Positions 18,807 to 28,305 are shown, counted from the stretch's first letter. The stretch is DNA of 64,000 nt from a halophilic archaeon (GCA_003298465.1 QNGA01000016.1:1-64000), one strand, 5' to 3'. Numbers and translations are program-made. Notes: generated by a model not told the origin, from the sequence alone.

Positions 18807-19607
18807 CTATCGACCCTCTTCCAGGGTTCCCGGATCGAGCGGGTTCGCGGCGTCCCGGTACCGCGCGACGGTCTCGTCGGCCCACCGTTGGACGGCCGGA
18901 TCATCGGTGTCGAGCGACGCCTGGAGAACGCCGTTCTCGTCGCGCAGCAGGAGGTGGACGACGTCGTCGGCGACGGTCACCGCGAGCGGAATCTCCTCCT
19001 CGCAGATCCGTACTTCCGCGTCGTCGGTCTGGAGCAGTGAGGCGAGTCGACGACGGAGTCTGGAGTCCTCGGCGAGTGCGTCGAGGACGTTCCGGGAGAA
19101 GACGCCCTGGAAGGTCTGCTCGCCGGCGGTCGTTCGCTCTTCGACGACGGTGAGACTCTGTACGTTGAACGCGTGGGAGAACACGCGGACGTCGTCGGCG
19201 TCGCGGATGAGATCGAGGACGCGCTGCACCGGAGCGTTCGGCCGCGTCTGGCTCGGCACCGTGATGGTCGCGGCTGCGAGATGCCGGAGGTCGAAATCCA
19301 GCGCGTCGGCCGGCAGATACTCCACGACATCCCGGAGTTTCGCTTCGACTTCGAAGATGTCGAGCATCTCCGCGAATCCGTCCGCGACGAGCGCACCCGT
19401 CGGCGTCGCGACGTACTCGCCGTCGTTCCGTTCGATCCAGGAACGCTCCTCGAAGTCGTGGAGGATGCGACCGATCGTCGCTTGCGAGGCGTCGGTGGCG
19501 TCTGCGAGTTCGCGACGCGTCCGTGCGTCCTCCGAGAGGACCGTGAGTACCGTGACCCGATTGGGTGAGAGTGCGAGAAACTCGATGTCCGACAGTTCCT
19601 CTTCCAT
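18807..19607 (-). CDS. winged-helix transcriptional regulator with FilR1-type C-terminal domain
   Basis: 266 residues from ATG 19607 (MEEELSDIEFLALSPNRV). Residues 10-75 form a winged helix (RRELADATDASQATIGRILH as recognition region). Residues 90-260 resemble the FilR1 middle domain common in haloarchaeal regulators, probably sensing a ligand. Divergent from the DMT exporter at 19841, so it may regulate that exporter (inference from position). An in-frame start at 19646 exists but adds only residues without a domain. Confidence 0.85.
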   Translation of the reverse strand: MEEELSDIEFLALSPNRVTVLTVLSEDARTRRELADATDASQATIGRILHDFEERSWIERNDGEYVATPTGALVADGFAEMLDIFEVEAKLRDVVEYLPADALDFDLRHLAAATITVPSQTRPNAPVQRVLDLIRDADDVRVFSHAFNVQSLTVVEERTTAGEQTFQGVFSRNVLDALAEDSRLRRRLASLLQTDDAEVRICEEEIPLAVTVADDVVHLLLRDENGVLQASLDTDDPAVQRWADETVARYRDAANPLDPGTLEEGR

Positions 19608-19740
19608 GTCGGTCCTGGTCGCCGACGAGGGAAACCGTTTTCGCACGTTAAAAATCTTTCATGGTGCGCAATCCACCAGCAACGAGTCGTATTTTATCGG
19701 CGACAGCGTTTTTCTTACTGCGAAAGATTTACTGAACGGA

Positions 19741-19840
19741 ACTTTAAGGCCGACCGCCCTATGTGGAACTAAGATGATCCGAGCTACCGATACGACGGCC
19801 CGACCCGGCTGTCTCGAAACCGTCGAGGTGATTCCGTAAG
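19741..19840 (+). promoter_or_regulatory. promoter, leader peptide and Shine-Dalgarno of the DMT exporter
   Basis: A TATA-like actttaag at 19741 is followed about 30 bases later by a 21-codon frame (ATG 19774 to TAA 19837-19839, peptide MIRATDTTARPGCLETVEVIP). A three-codon frame (ATG TGG AAC TAA at 19761) precedes it. Inside the leader, GAGGTGAT at 19825-19832 is an eight-base match to the archaeal anti-Shine-Dalgarno and sits eight bases before the exporter ATG at 19841; the leader stop is one base before that ATG. This looks like a leaderless leader peptide coupled to the exporter. Confidence 0.55.
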
Positions 19841-20818
19841 ATGATCGGGCGTCGCACGCTCGCGTTCTTCGCGGCGACGAGTATCCTCTTCGGTGGGACG
19901 TTCGTCGCGACGAAGGCCGGTCTCGACTACCTCCCGCCGCTCCTGTTCGTCGCACTACGGTACGACATCGCGACGGTTGCAGTCGCGCTCTACGCGGTTT
20001 ACGCCATCCCGCGGAAGCAACTCGTACCGCGGACCGCTGGCGACGTCGCGAGTATCCTCGCAACCGGTGTCTTCGCCATCGGCCTGACGAACGCCCTGCT
20101 GTTCGTCGGCCAGCAGTACGCGACCAGCGCAGTGGGGGCGATCATGTTCAGCCTCAACCCGATTCTGACGCCGGTGTTCGCCGCGATCCTCCTCGCGGAC
20201 GAACGGCTCTCGACGCGGGAGGCGGCCGGGATGGTGCTCGCTCTCGCCGGCGTCGTGCTCGTCGTGAATCCCGACCCGGGAAACCTGACCGGCGGCCTCG
20301 TCGGCAAGTCGATCCTGTTCGCCGGGGCGGTGAGCGGCGCGCTCGGGAGCGTCCTCATTCGGCGAGCCGACAGCACCGTCTCGAGCACCGTCCGGACCGC
20401 CTGGGCGCTCCCCATCGCTGCCGCCCTCACGCACGGTCTGAGTTGGTGGCGCGGCGAGTCGGCCGCGTCGGTCGTCTGGACGTCGGAAGCCCTGTTCGCC
20501 CTCGCGTACGTCGGACTCTTCGCCGGCGCGATCGCGTACGTCGCCTACTTCGGTCTCATCGACGAAGCGGGCGCGATCCGCGCCAACCTCGCCTTCTACG
20601 TCGTTCCGGTCGTCGCCAGTCTCGGTGGCTGGGCGCTCCTCGGAGAGGTGATTTCGGGACTCACCGTCGCGGGCTTCCTGACGATCCTCCTCGGGTTCGT
20701 CGTGCTCGGGAGCGACTCCATCGACGTCCGCGACGTCCTCCCTACATTCACGGCCGAGGGTGGGGACGACGCCGCGGCGTCGATGTCGGAGCGCTCGAGA
20801 ACGCCCGAACAGTCCTGA
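19841..20818 (+). CDS. DMT superfamily (EamA) exporter
   Basis: 325 residues with ten hydrophobic helices in two EamA repeats. FFAATSILFGGTFVATKAGL begins the first repeat, and GAIMFSLNPILTPVFAAILL marks the typical helix 4. The hydrophilic C-terminal tail of about 40 residues is cytoplasmic. EamA proteins export amino acids or other metabolites. The start is fixed by a strong Shine-Dalgarno at 19825-19832. It is divergent from the FilR1-type regulator. Confidence 0.9.
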   Translation: MIGRRTLAFFAATSILFGGTFVATKAGLDYLPPLLFVALRYDIATVAVALYAVYAIPRKQLVPRTAGDVASILATGVFAIGLTNALLFVGQQYATSAVGAIMFSLNPILTPVFAAILLADERLSTREAAGMVLALAGVVLVVNPDPGNLTGGLVGKSILFAGAVSGALGSVLIRRADSTVSSTVRTAWALPIAAALTHGLSWWRGESAASVVWTSEALFALAYVGLFAGAIAYVAYFGLIDEAGAIRANLAFYVVPVVASLGGWALLGEVISGLTVAGFLTILLGFVVLGSDSIDVRDVLPTFTAEGGDDAAASMSERSRTPEQS

Positions 20819-21124
20819 GACCGTCCATCTCCTCTGTCGCTGGCACTCCGCACGAGTCACGCTCACGCCAAGTGGTCGCGTTCCGTGCGAGCGGAGGAGA
20901 CTCGGGTCGGCGGTCGTTCGGACCGATGAACGTTCGGTCGGTTCCGTCCGCGTTCGACGCGCCGTCGTTCGACCCACCGGTGCGTCGAAGCCGGTCGCGA
21001 TACTCGTCCGACGGGAGGACCGTGCAATCCAGAATCGCTGGTAGGAGCGCCAGCGAGCCTGCCGTCGCCACCGGGATGGCGCGAGAATCGCATCTCCGTT
21101 CGTGCGTGAGCGAGTCGGTGGTCG
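20819..21124. other. intergenic, nothing recognised
   Basis: Convergent spacer between the DMT exporter and the small protein at 21125. Only Arg-rich shadow frames are present. Confidence 0.4.
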
Positions 21125-21403
21125 CTACGTATTTCGCAGTGCAGTTGCGATAGCTTCCAGTTCTGCCTTCCTGAAGGGTCGTGCAGTACGTTCAGGAGTG
21201 TCGTCGTCTAACTCTCCGACTTTCCAGAGGATGCCCGCCCGCATCTGTGGCTTGGACGGCAGACTGTTCGTGTCGATATCGTAGCTCACGGCGGTACAGA
21301 TGGCAGCGAGGGCTTCTTTCGTGAAGGCCGTCGATTCGACGCGTTCGTGTCTGCCCACCGCCTGCCGAATTTCGTTTCGAAGTTCGTCGACAGTTCGTGT
21401 CAT
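21125..21403 (-). CDS. small protein of unknown function (92 aa)
   Basis: 92 residues, soluble, mostly helical: MTRTVDELRNEIRQAVGRHE followed by FTKEALAAICTAVSYDID and, at the end, RKAELEAIATALR. The internal repetition of A-I-x-x-A-(V/L) helices suggests a small helical bundle, possibly DNA- or protein-binding. A TATA-like gaatatac lies about 30 bases before the ATG. No family recognised; the composition is typical of a real haloarchaeal gene. Confidence 0.7.
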   Translation of the reverse strand: MTRTVDELRNEIRQAVGRHERVESTAFTKEALAAICTAVSYDIDTNSLPSKPQMRAGILWKVGELDDDTPERTARPFRKAELEAIATALRNT

Positions 21404-21947
21404 AGCGGTAGTGCGATAGGACTCGTTGTGTATATTCTGATTCGGTCGCTCTCACCCCCGGAAGGCCGGCCGAAACGGCGCTACTGGAGACGAATCCGCC
21501 AGCTTCGCGCCTCAGCTCGTCGAAGATTGTCCACACGACGTCTCGCCAGAACCGGGAGTGGCTCTCCTCGGGAAACGCCGATATTCATCCGGAGAACGTC
21601 GGAGGTACGTCGTTCGCTCTCGCGTCCGCCTCGCGGCGTCGTCGGGAGTTCGTTCGGTACAAGGAACGGGCACACGTAACAGCGGAGACGGGTCAGTCGG
21701 GGGAGGCGGTGCGTCGTCCGACGACGACCGCAAAACGAGACGGAGAGAACGAAAAATCGCTGGCCGATGCGAACGGACGACAGGATGAAGCGTCTGGCCG
21801 GAGTATTCCGACCAAGGGGGACGCGCGGGTGAAGTCAGCGGGTAAAATCGATACGTCGTACCCGTATCGATTTCGAGCGAACTCACCGACGGTGGTTTCG
21901 GTACTACCTCGCGAGCGCTGGAACCTGATACGTCACGACCAATTACA
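21404..21947. other. divergent intergenic region without gene
   Basis: No supported gene in 544 bases. It holds the leftward promoter of the 92-residue protein (near 21432). Frames across it are shadows with Arg/Ser bias. Confidence 0.4.
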
Positions 21948-22559
21948 ATGAGTAGAGAAAACCAGAAGCAAACGTTGGAAGCTCGAACCATCGACGGAGT
22001 CGATACGCTGGTCAACACGGACGCGGGAGAGATTTTTATCGACCTTCCGGCCTCGAATCCTCGCTACATTCGCGTTCAGGAGGGCGACCGTATACAGGAA
22101 GGCGACGTCAGCACGAAGACGACGGCCGAAATGGCTGCGTCGGGGCTCACGAACTGGCGCATCGAGTCCATCACGCCCGAGACCGTAACGGGGACGGATA
22201 TCGACAGTGGTGAAACGCGGGAGTGGGATCGAGAACGACTGATCCAACGTCTCTGTGGCGGCGAGTTCAGCGCAGAGCTGACGACGTTCGATAGGGTAAG
22301 CGTAACTGAAATCGAAGAGTGGCGCGGAAGACGCTCCGTCGGAGACACCGAGGAAGTGAAACCGTACGTGATCGCAATCGCGTACGGAAACAACGGCGAG
22401 AAGTTCACCCAACTTTACGCTGCGACCGAGACTGGTAACTGGGATTCGATAGAAATGGTACAACAGGACTCCCACATCCAGAACTTCAGCGACGAGTTGC
22501 GGGAACGCTTCGACGATGCCGTGCAAAAGACTCTCGAAGTCGAACAGCAGTATCACTGA
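21948..22559 (+). CDS. hypothetical soluble protein (203 aa)
   Basis: 203 residues, acidic, no signal peptide or membrane helix. The N-terminal 60 residues contain a beta-rich segment (GVDTLVNTDAGEIFIDLPAS, then RYIRVQEGDRIQEGD) that could be a small barrel. The C-terminal half has YVIAIAYGNNGEKFTQLYA and a helix ending DAVQKTLEVEQQYH. No family recognised. The coding character is good (acidic bias, no long competing frame). Confidence 0.7.
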   Translation: MSRENQKQTLEARTIDGVDTLVNTDAGEIFIDLPASNPRYIRVQEGDRIQEGDVSTKTTAEMAASGLTNWRIESITPETVTGTDIDSGETREWDRERLIQRLCGGEFSAELTTFDRVSVTEIEEWRGRRSVGDTEEVKPYVIAIAYGNNGEKFTQLYAATETGNWDSIEMVQQDSHIQNFSDELRERFDDAVQKTLEVEQQYH

Positions 22560-22804
22560 ACGACAGCGTCCCTACTCGCAGCCTGTGCCGTTCGAGCGGC
22601 GGAGATCCGGAACTTTCCGCTTCCGGTTACACCGTCGAAACCAGCAGTAGTAGACGAGTCCCTGCTGGAGACGGAAAGCCCGTTCAACCAGTGGCCTCGT
22701 TGGGACTCCCCCGGTCCTGCTTACGCCGGAGAGTTCCCGTCGCTGTGAGTGACCGGACGACTCGTCGTAACGAATGGGGAGGACTCGGTCACGGTCCTGG
22801 CTCG

Positions 22805-23293
22805 TCAGTGACCGAGAGGAAGTGCTGATCGTTCGACGCCCGTGAGGAATGCGTATGCTTGCTTTGGGGACTGGTGTTCGGCCTGAAGAGTGTCGATCTC
22901 ACAGTCGGCGTAGAAGTCGAGGAGCGTCGACTCAGAGGGGAACCGGAGGAGACACCGCCAGAAGGTCCGATCGGCTCGACCCAACAGGACGACGGCATCG
23001 TGGGCGTGGACTGTCTGCACGAATCGAGCGAGATCGCCAGTCACGCGAGCGCCCCAGCGGACGCTGTACTGGACACGGTCATCACGGACGGTTCGTTGGG
23101 AGACGGCTTCGACTTCGGGGTCGGTTTCGAGGCGCTCTGCGAGCGCCTCGCGCTCGGGCCCGTACACCCAAAATCTCGGGAGGATGCCCGTCTCGGTCTC
23201 GCCGAGCGTCGCGAATTCGAGATAGGTTGCTGGGCCGAGTGAGAGTGGGCGAGCAAGGTCGAGTTCCTGCATCGGTAGTTGGACCCGGTACAT
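22805..23293 (-). pseudogene. Bat/HTH-10 type regulator lacking its DNA-binding domain
   Basis: 162 residues from ATG 23293 (MYRVQLPMQELDLARPLSL). The sequence matches the N-terminal Bat-like domain of haloarchaeal HTH-10 regulators, including RFWVYGPEREALAERLETDP, YSVRWGARVTGDLARFVQ and WRCLLRFPSESTLLDFYADC. Family members then continue with a linker and the HTH_10 domain of about 50 residues. Here the frame stops after YAFLTGVERSALPLGH, exactly where the HTH domain should begin, and no HTH-10 sequence was found downstream in another frame. The gene is therefore probably truncated, or a sensor-only relic. Confidence 0.65.
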
Positions 23294-24059
23294 ACTGTCC
23301 CCCTCGTAAGCTGGAAAGCGAGTAACACGGACAAGTACTGTGGTTGCACTGTCATCCCGAAGACTCCCGTCGCTCGACGCATCGCCAGCAGTGACCGAGC
23401 TGGTTCGAACGACCCGACCGACTGAGCGATTCGAAACCCGTGTGAAGGTGTCAGCACGACTGGATTCGGTCTGGTCGTCGTCATCCGGTAGCAGCGGACA
23501 GCGAGGTTGTACTGACTCTCGGGTCCAACGCTCCGTACCGTCTCTCGTCCTCCATAACCGTCGCACGTGAGTACGGAAGTGCGTACGACGCGGTCGAGGA
23601 CCTCCGCGAACAGGGGGCTCTCGCGCACCGGGGAGGACAGCGCCGACTCGACGTGCTGTTACTCCTTCTTCACCTACTCGAATTTTGGTGTTAATGCGGC
23701 GTCTCTGAAGAGTCAGGGCGAGTAGAGAAAGCGAACGCTCCGCTAACGGGCCGAGTAACGGTTCCGTGTGGTTCCGGGGCCACAGATTGACGGGGCCGAT
23801 CGTAGCCCCGATACGGTGGGGATCAGTGGAGATGGTGGCGACCCAGCGCGAGACACCGAGCCATCTCTATCGTTAGTACAACGTTCTAATCGAAGGACGC
23901 TCGGTCGACCTTGCTCGTTCCGAACCGTGGATTTTCGAGGGAGAACCGACACTCGCTGGCGGACACGTATTAGCCGTAGTACTGAACAGCATCGGAGCTA
24001 CGCAACAGATATCCAAAATTAGCTAACAGTTTTAGGGTTGCTGTCCCAAACTGCCTGCG
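23294..24059. other. gene-poor stretch with regulator remnant
   Basis: No intact gene. It contains the probable winged-helix remnant at 23551-23694. AT content rises towards 24030, where the promoter of the membrane-protein pair should be. Other frames are shadows. Confidence 0.4.
23551..23694 (+). pseudogene. possible winged-helix remnant
   Basis: A plus-strand frame without an obvious start codon encodes SITVAREYGSAYDAVEDLRE, then QGALAHRGGQRRLDV, then a Leu run and TAA at about 23692. The first part resembles the recognition helix and wing of small haloarchaeal HTH proteins. It has no start and no continuation, so it would be a fragment. Weak evidence. Confidence 0.3.
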
Positions 24060-24647
24060 ATGGCGTTTAGTGAACTCGTTAACAGCGAACGGGTGAATGC
24101 CGTCGTGGGATGGGCAATGATAGCGATAGTTGCGCTGGGGGCAGCCGAAAGTCTTCTCACGACGGCCACACTCTGGGGCGGACTCTCACTGTTTATCGTC
24201 GCTGTGGCTTCGTTACCAGCACTGACAACCCGTAATTGGAAGGAGATGGTGTCGTGGCCAGTCTTGTCCGTGGCTGCCGTGGCCGTGGTTGCCAGGGCAA
24301 TCGACGTCTTCTCCGAAATCGCGGGATACGTTGCCATCGCGTCGCTCGCACTCGTTATCGTCGTCGAAGTCGACGTGTTTACGCCCGTCGAACTGAGCAA
24401 CCGGTTCGCCGTCGTTTTTGCGGTTCTAACGACCATGGCAATAGAAGCGCTCTGGATCGTTGCCCAGTTTTTCTCTGATACGTGGCTCGGGACTCGGTTC
24501 CTGCGTTCGCAAACCGAACTCCAAGAGGACATTGTCATCGTCACCGTCGTTGGATTCGCCGTCGGTGGGGTCTTCTACTGGTACTTTACGCGATTCGAGC
24601 CTGTCGGAGCCGTCGACCGACCGGCGAATCACGCGAGGACACGATGA
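24060..24647 (+). CDS. integral membrane protein, divergent YjdF/DUF2238-like paralogue
   Basis: 195 residues with about five or six hydrophobic helices (for example NAVVGWAMIAIVALGAAE, SLFIVAVASLPALT, SNRFAVVFAVLTTMAIEALW and DIVIVTVVGFAVGGVFYWYF). It lacks the charged YDEVTH motif of its neighbour but aligns with it in helix order and in the loop PALTTRNWKE versus PALLRREYGY. Its stop overlaps the next start by four bases (ATGA), so the two form an operon. Role unknown; presumably a two-component membrane complex. Confidence 0.7.
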   Translation: MAFSELVNSERVNAVVGWAMIAIVALGAAESLLTTATLWGGLSLFIVAVASLPALTTRNWKEMVSWPVLSVAAVAVVARAIDVFSEIAGYVAIASLALVIVVEVDVFTPVELSNRFAVVFAVLTTMAIEALWIVAQFFSDTWLGTRFLRSQTELQEDIVIVTVVGFAVGGVFYWYFTRFEPVGAVDRPANHARTR

Positions 24648-25249
24648 CTCTAGGCGACACGTTGGGATTGTCGGATTCCCAAGAATGGTTTCTTGTACGC
24701 GCCCTGCAGGTAGCGCTAGGAGGGATACTCGTTTTCGGCTTAGTGACGGGACAACTGTCGATGGCCGTATCGTCAGGTGTTGCACTCATTGTGACGCTCT
24801 TGCCGGCTTTGCTTCGCCGGGAGTACGGATACACGATGGACGCCGGACTGGTCCTTTGGATCACCGTTGCGATGATCCTTCACACGGCCGGCACGCTGAG
24901 ATTCTATGCACGATACCAGTGGTACGACGAGGTGACGCACACGGTTTCGGCGACGATTATCGCTGGAGTCGGTTACGCCTCTTTCCGCGCCCTAGAAATT
25001 CATTCCGATGACATCGATGTCACGTCAGAGTTTCGGGCAGTGTTCATCGTCGTGTTCGTCCTCGCCGCAGGTATTTTCTGGGAGGTCCTAGAGTTCGCCG
25101 CTGGTGAACTGGTTCCCGTCTACGGAATCGACGACATAGTCACCGACCTGATATTCAACGCAGTCGGTGCGCTACTCGTGGCGATCTGGGGGACCGGCTA
25201 CGTGAGTGGTCTCGTGGGGTTCTTCAGAAAACAGCTGCGGTCAACGTGA
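24644..25249 (+). CDS. integral membrane protein, YjdF/DUF2238-like
   Basis: 201 residues from ATG 24644, overlapping the upstream gene by four bases. About six transmembrane helices. The conserved region YDEVTHTVSATIIAG, then FWEVLEFAAGELVPVYG and DDIVTDLIFNAVGALLVAI match the DUF2238/YjdF inner-membrane family, in which Asp, His and Glu residues inside the membrane are conserved (WEvlEf, D...D). The biochemical role of the family is not established. The longer frame from 24482 overlaps the upstream gene and is rejected. Confidence 0.75.
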   Translation: MTLGDTLGLSDSQEWFLVRALQVALGGILVFGLVTGQLSMAVSSGVALIVTLLPALLRREYGYTMDAGLVLWITVAMILHTAGTLRFYARYQWYDEVTHTVSATIIAGVGYASFRALEIHSDDIDVTSEFRAVFIVVFVLAAGIFWEVLEFAAGELVPVYGIDDIVTDLIFNAVGALLVAIWGTGYVSGLVGFFRKQLRST

Positions 25250-25465
25250 CTCGAGGGGCGTTCACTTCCGGATTCCGCTTCTATCGCGGTGCAAATAGTA
25301 CGTACAATCGTTTTTGATATCGTCCTCGCAGTTCCACGGTAGTCCGATTCCGCTCGAACGTGACGATGCGTACGGGGTCGTCGCATTAGTAGGTCTCGCT
25401 GGTCTTGGTCATCATCTACTTCCGAGGGGGAATCGTAGAGCAAGGGGGTTTCCGGAAGAGATTCG

Positions 25466-27949
25466 ATGACTACCGAGAGTTCAGCGACTGGCGCGGACGA
25501 ATCGAGCAGCACTCGTCGTACGTTCGTACGCGCAGTTACCCTGACGGCTGTCGGAGCGGACGCAGTACTGAATCAGCCGTTGACCTTCGACGAGGAGAAT
25601 CAGCTTCGACCTCCGGACGGCGGTCGGCCCGAACCGGTCGCCGACGTGCCGGAGAACGTCACCCGACCGTGGATCGGCAACCAGTTCTGGAGCAATCGGT
25701 TGCAGGATTGGCGACTCCACGACGGCCGCATCGAATGTCGGCGAGGCGATTCGGAGCTTCCGGTTCGCACCGTCGGCGTTCTCACGCGCGAGGTCGTTCG
25801 CGAGAATGCGCCGGGCCACATCAGCGTCACAGCCGGAATCGTCAATACCGATCAGAGCACTAACGGTACGTCGCAGGAGGGGTTCTGCGGGCTCCTGCTC
25901 GGTGTCAATCAGTCGCTCGACTACCGCGCCGCGGCACTGGCACAACAGTGTTCGGGGACCGGCGGTGGCTTCCTGTGCACGTTCGGACGCGACGGCATCG
26001 CTCACTTCCGCGAACACACGAGCACGAATTCTCCCCTTGGCTTCGCCGAACTGTCATCCGAACGACGCACGCCGAGCGAGGCGTCAGCGGGGTTCGCTCC
26101 CGGTCGACGAGTTCGTCTCGACGTCGACATCGTTCCCGTAGCTGAGGACCGGTTCGACGTCCGACTCGTCGCGCGCGACGACGAAAACGGGGACGTGCTC
26201 TCGGAAGCCGTTCGCCGCAACGTTCCCGAATCGGACCTGCTCGGGAGTATCGCGCTCGTTTCCTCGCCGGGCCACGCCGGGACGCGCTGGTGGTTTCGCG
26301 ACCTCCGAATGGGAGGCGAGAAAATCGGCCGGTTTCCCGATCGGACGTTCGGACCGATCGCCGGGGCGCTCTACTCGCTGAACGGGTCAGTGCTCAAGCT
26401 TTCCGCCCAGTTCATGCCACTCGGTGCAAGCCAGCCGCAAACGGCGGAACTTCAGTACCGTCACGTCGATACCGACCACACGTGGACGACTGCCGGGACC
26501 GCAGACATAGGGGCTGGATACACGGCGCTGTTTCGCGTCGAGGACTGGGACTCCGCGCGGAACTGGGAGTATCGCGTCGTCTATCGGGACCGAAGCGGGG
26601 ACCGGACGACGTACGCAGGACGGATACGGGCGGACCCGGAAACGCGCGGCGGCGACTGTTCGATCGGGCTGTTGGGCTGTGTCGTGCCAACCGTTCGAGG
26701 CTTCCAACGCGGTCGAAAACGGCGTGCCGCCAGCAGCGACGTCGAACAGATCACTCAGAAGCAGGCCAGCAAATTCGGCCGTTACACGCCCGACAACTTC
26801 TACTTTCCGCACGCGGAACTGGTGCGGAACGTTCGAAGGCAAGACCCCGACCTCCTCGTCTTCTCCGGGGACCAGTACTACCAGAACAATCCGATGACCG
26901 GATTGGACGATACGGATCCGACGCTGGACTACCTGTACAAGTGGTATCTCTGGATGTGGGCGTTTCGAGGATTGACACGTAACAGGCCGACAGTGGTGCT
27001 CACCGACGACCACGACGTGTACCAGTCGAACCTCTGGGGTGCGAAGGGCAAGAGCGTCCCCTTCAACCGCTATCGCCGCGGCGGATACGCCGGTACCAGC
27101 GAGTTCATCAACCTCGTCATCCGAACGCAGTGCTGTCACAACCCCGACCCGTACGATCCGACGCCGGTTCGAAGGGGAATTTCGGTCTACTACGGCGCGT
27201 TTCGATACGGTGGCGTCGACTTCGCGATCGTAGAAAGCCGCAAGTTCAAATCACCGCCAAAGAAATCCGGCGCCCGGCAGTTGCTCGGGAGACGACAGCG
27301 ACGATTCCTGCACGAGTGGGGAACCCGTCTCGCCAGTAGTCCAGCGCGAGTGTGTCTCACGCAGGCGCCGTTTGCATGCATAGAGACGACGCCGGACGGA
27401 CGGCCGAACAAGGATCTCGACTCCAATGGCTTTCCGAAAGGGGGTCGTGACGCTGCCCTCAAGCTCTTGCGGGACGCCGGTGCGCTCGTACTGTCGGGAG
27501 ACCGTCACCTCTCCACGTTAGTTCGTCACGGTATCGACACCCACACGGACGGCGTCGTCGAGTTCACCGGTCCCGCAGGCGGGACGCTCTTCCAGCGCTG
27601 GTTCGAACCAGCCCAACCGCTCCCACAGAGCACCGATAGTCCAAATACGGGACGCTTCACGGACGCGTTCGGAAACAAGATTCGCGTACTGGCGGCCGCA
27701 AATCCAACGATTTCGTACGAGCGGTTCCGAAAGCGAGTCGACGGCCGGACGCGGAGTATCGGCGACCGAACGTGGAAGCGGGAGGGATACGGACTCGTCC
27801 GTGCCGACCACGACGCCGAACGATTCACCATCGAATGTTGGCCGTGGAACGAGGATCCGACCGCTCCGAACGCCGAACAGTTCCCCGGATGGCCCGTCCA
27901 GCTTTCGTTCGACGACCTCGCCAGTGGGAAGTCAGCTCCTCACCACTGA
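25466..27949 (+). CDS. large PhoD-like alkaline phosphatase / metallophosphatase, Tat-exported
   Basis: 827 residues. A twin-arginine motif TRRTFVRAVTLTAVGADAV at about residues 16-34 directs Tat export. Residues 50-290 are a beta-rich region resembling a concanavalin/LamG-type sandwich. A linker domain follows (about 300-390). From about 400 the PhoD metallophosphoesterase is readable: DLLVFSGDQYYQNNP (metal-binding GDQ), VVLTDDHDVYQSNLWG (DDHD), and LVLSGDRHLSTLVRHG (GDRH). These residues bind Fe/Ca in PhoD enzymes. It is longer than classic PhoD (about 550) because of the N-terminal sandwich domain. Likely role: phosphate scavenging from phosphodiesters or phosphonates outside the cell. 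Confidence 0.85.
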   Translation: MTTESSATGADESSSTRRTFVRAVTLTAVGADAVLNQPLTFDEENQLRPPDGGRPEPVADVPENVTRPWIGNQFWSNRLQDWRLHDGRIECRRGDSELPVRTVGVLTREVVRENAPGHISVTAGIVNTDQSTNGTSQEGFCGLLLGVNQSLDYRAAALAQQCSGTGGGFLCTFGRDGIAHFREHTSTNSPLGFAELSSERRTPSEASAGFAPGRRVRLDVDIVPVAEDRFDVRLVARDDENGDVLSEAVRRNVPESDLLGSIALVSSPGHAGTRWWFRDLRMGGEKIGRFPDRTFGPIAGALYSLNGSVLKLSAQFMPLGASQPQTAELQYRHVDTDHTWTTAGTADIGAGYTALFRVEDWDSARNWEYRVVYRDRSGDRTTYAGRIRADPETRGGDCSIGLLGCVVPTVRGFQRGRKRRAASSDVEQITQKQASKFGRYTPDNFYFPHAELVRNVRRQDPDLLVFSGDQYYQNNPMTGLDDTDPTLDYLYKWYLWMWAFRGLTRNRPTVVLTDDHDVYQSNLWGAKGKSVPFNRYRRGGYAGTSEFINLVIRTQCCHNPDPYDPTPVRRGISVYYGAFRYGGVDFAIVESRKFKSPPKKSGARQLLGRRQRRFLHEWGTRLASSPARVCLTQAPFACIETTPDGRPNKDLDSNGFPKGGRDAALKLLRDAGALVLSGDRHLSTLVRHGIDTHTDGVVEFTGPAGGTLFQRWFEPAQPLPQSTDSPNTGRFTDAFGNKIRVLAAANPTISYERFRKRVDGRTRSIGDRTWKREGYGLVRADHDAERFTIECWPWNEDPTAPNAEQFPGWPVQLSFDDLASGKSAPHH

Positions 27950-27967
27950 CGCCTGTGAATTAAAAGT

Positions 27968-28305
27968 ACCCCCGTCATCGAATGGGCGCTGGGTCGGGCA
28001 ACAGAGCCGAAGAGCACGGATTACACCCAGTTGCTCGGGCGGCAAAGCGAGTATCGTGTAGCTGCGGTCGATATCGGCGCACGTGACTGGCTCACCGAGA
28101 AAACGATAGCCGAACTGAATCTGCCAGCGGAAGGGTGTTCGTACTCGGTATCCACCGAGATGGCTCGTACATCGGTTCTCCCCGGCCAGAAACAGAGACG
28201 AAACCAGGCGACACCCTCGTCCTCTACGGCCAACGAGACCGCCTCGAGGAGCTTTCGGACCGTCGAACAGGCGATACGATGGCTCGGGGAGATGCTGTCG
28301 AAGAA
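27968..28305 (+). pseudogene. TrkA_C domain fragment, frameshifted
   Basis: Two plus-strand frames together encode part of a haloarchaeal TrkA_C-containing membrane protein. The first frame gives VIEWALGRATEPKSTDYTQL, then LGRQSEYRVAAVDIG and TIAELNLPAEG. The second frame, from GTG 28135, gives VFVLGIHRDGSYIGSPRPE, then PGDTLVLYGQRDRLEELSDR. Frames switch at about 28133-28137, consistent with one lost base. Neither frame has a start or the N-terminal membrane part. It begins 18 bases after the phosphatase stop codon. It is a relic of a larger gene. Confidence 0.7.

Noticed and set aside
20443..21153. Plus-strand frame downstream of the DMT exporter
   Set aside because: Arg/Ser-rich, begins inside the exporter and has no recognisable domain.
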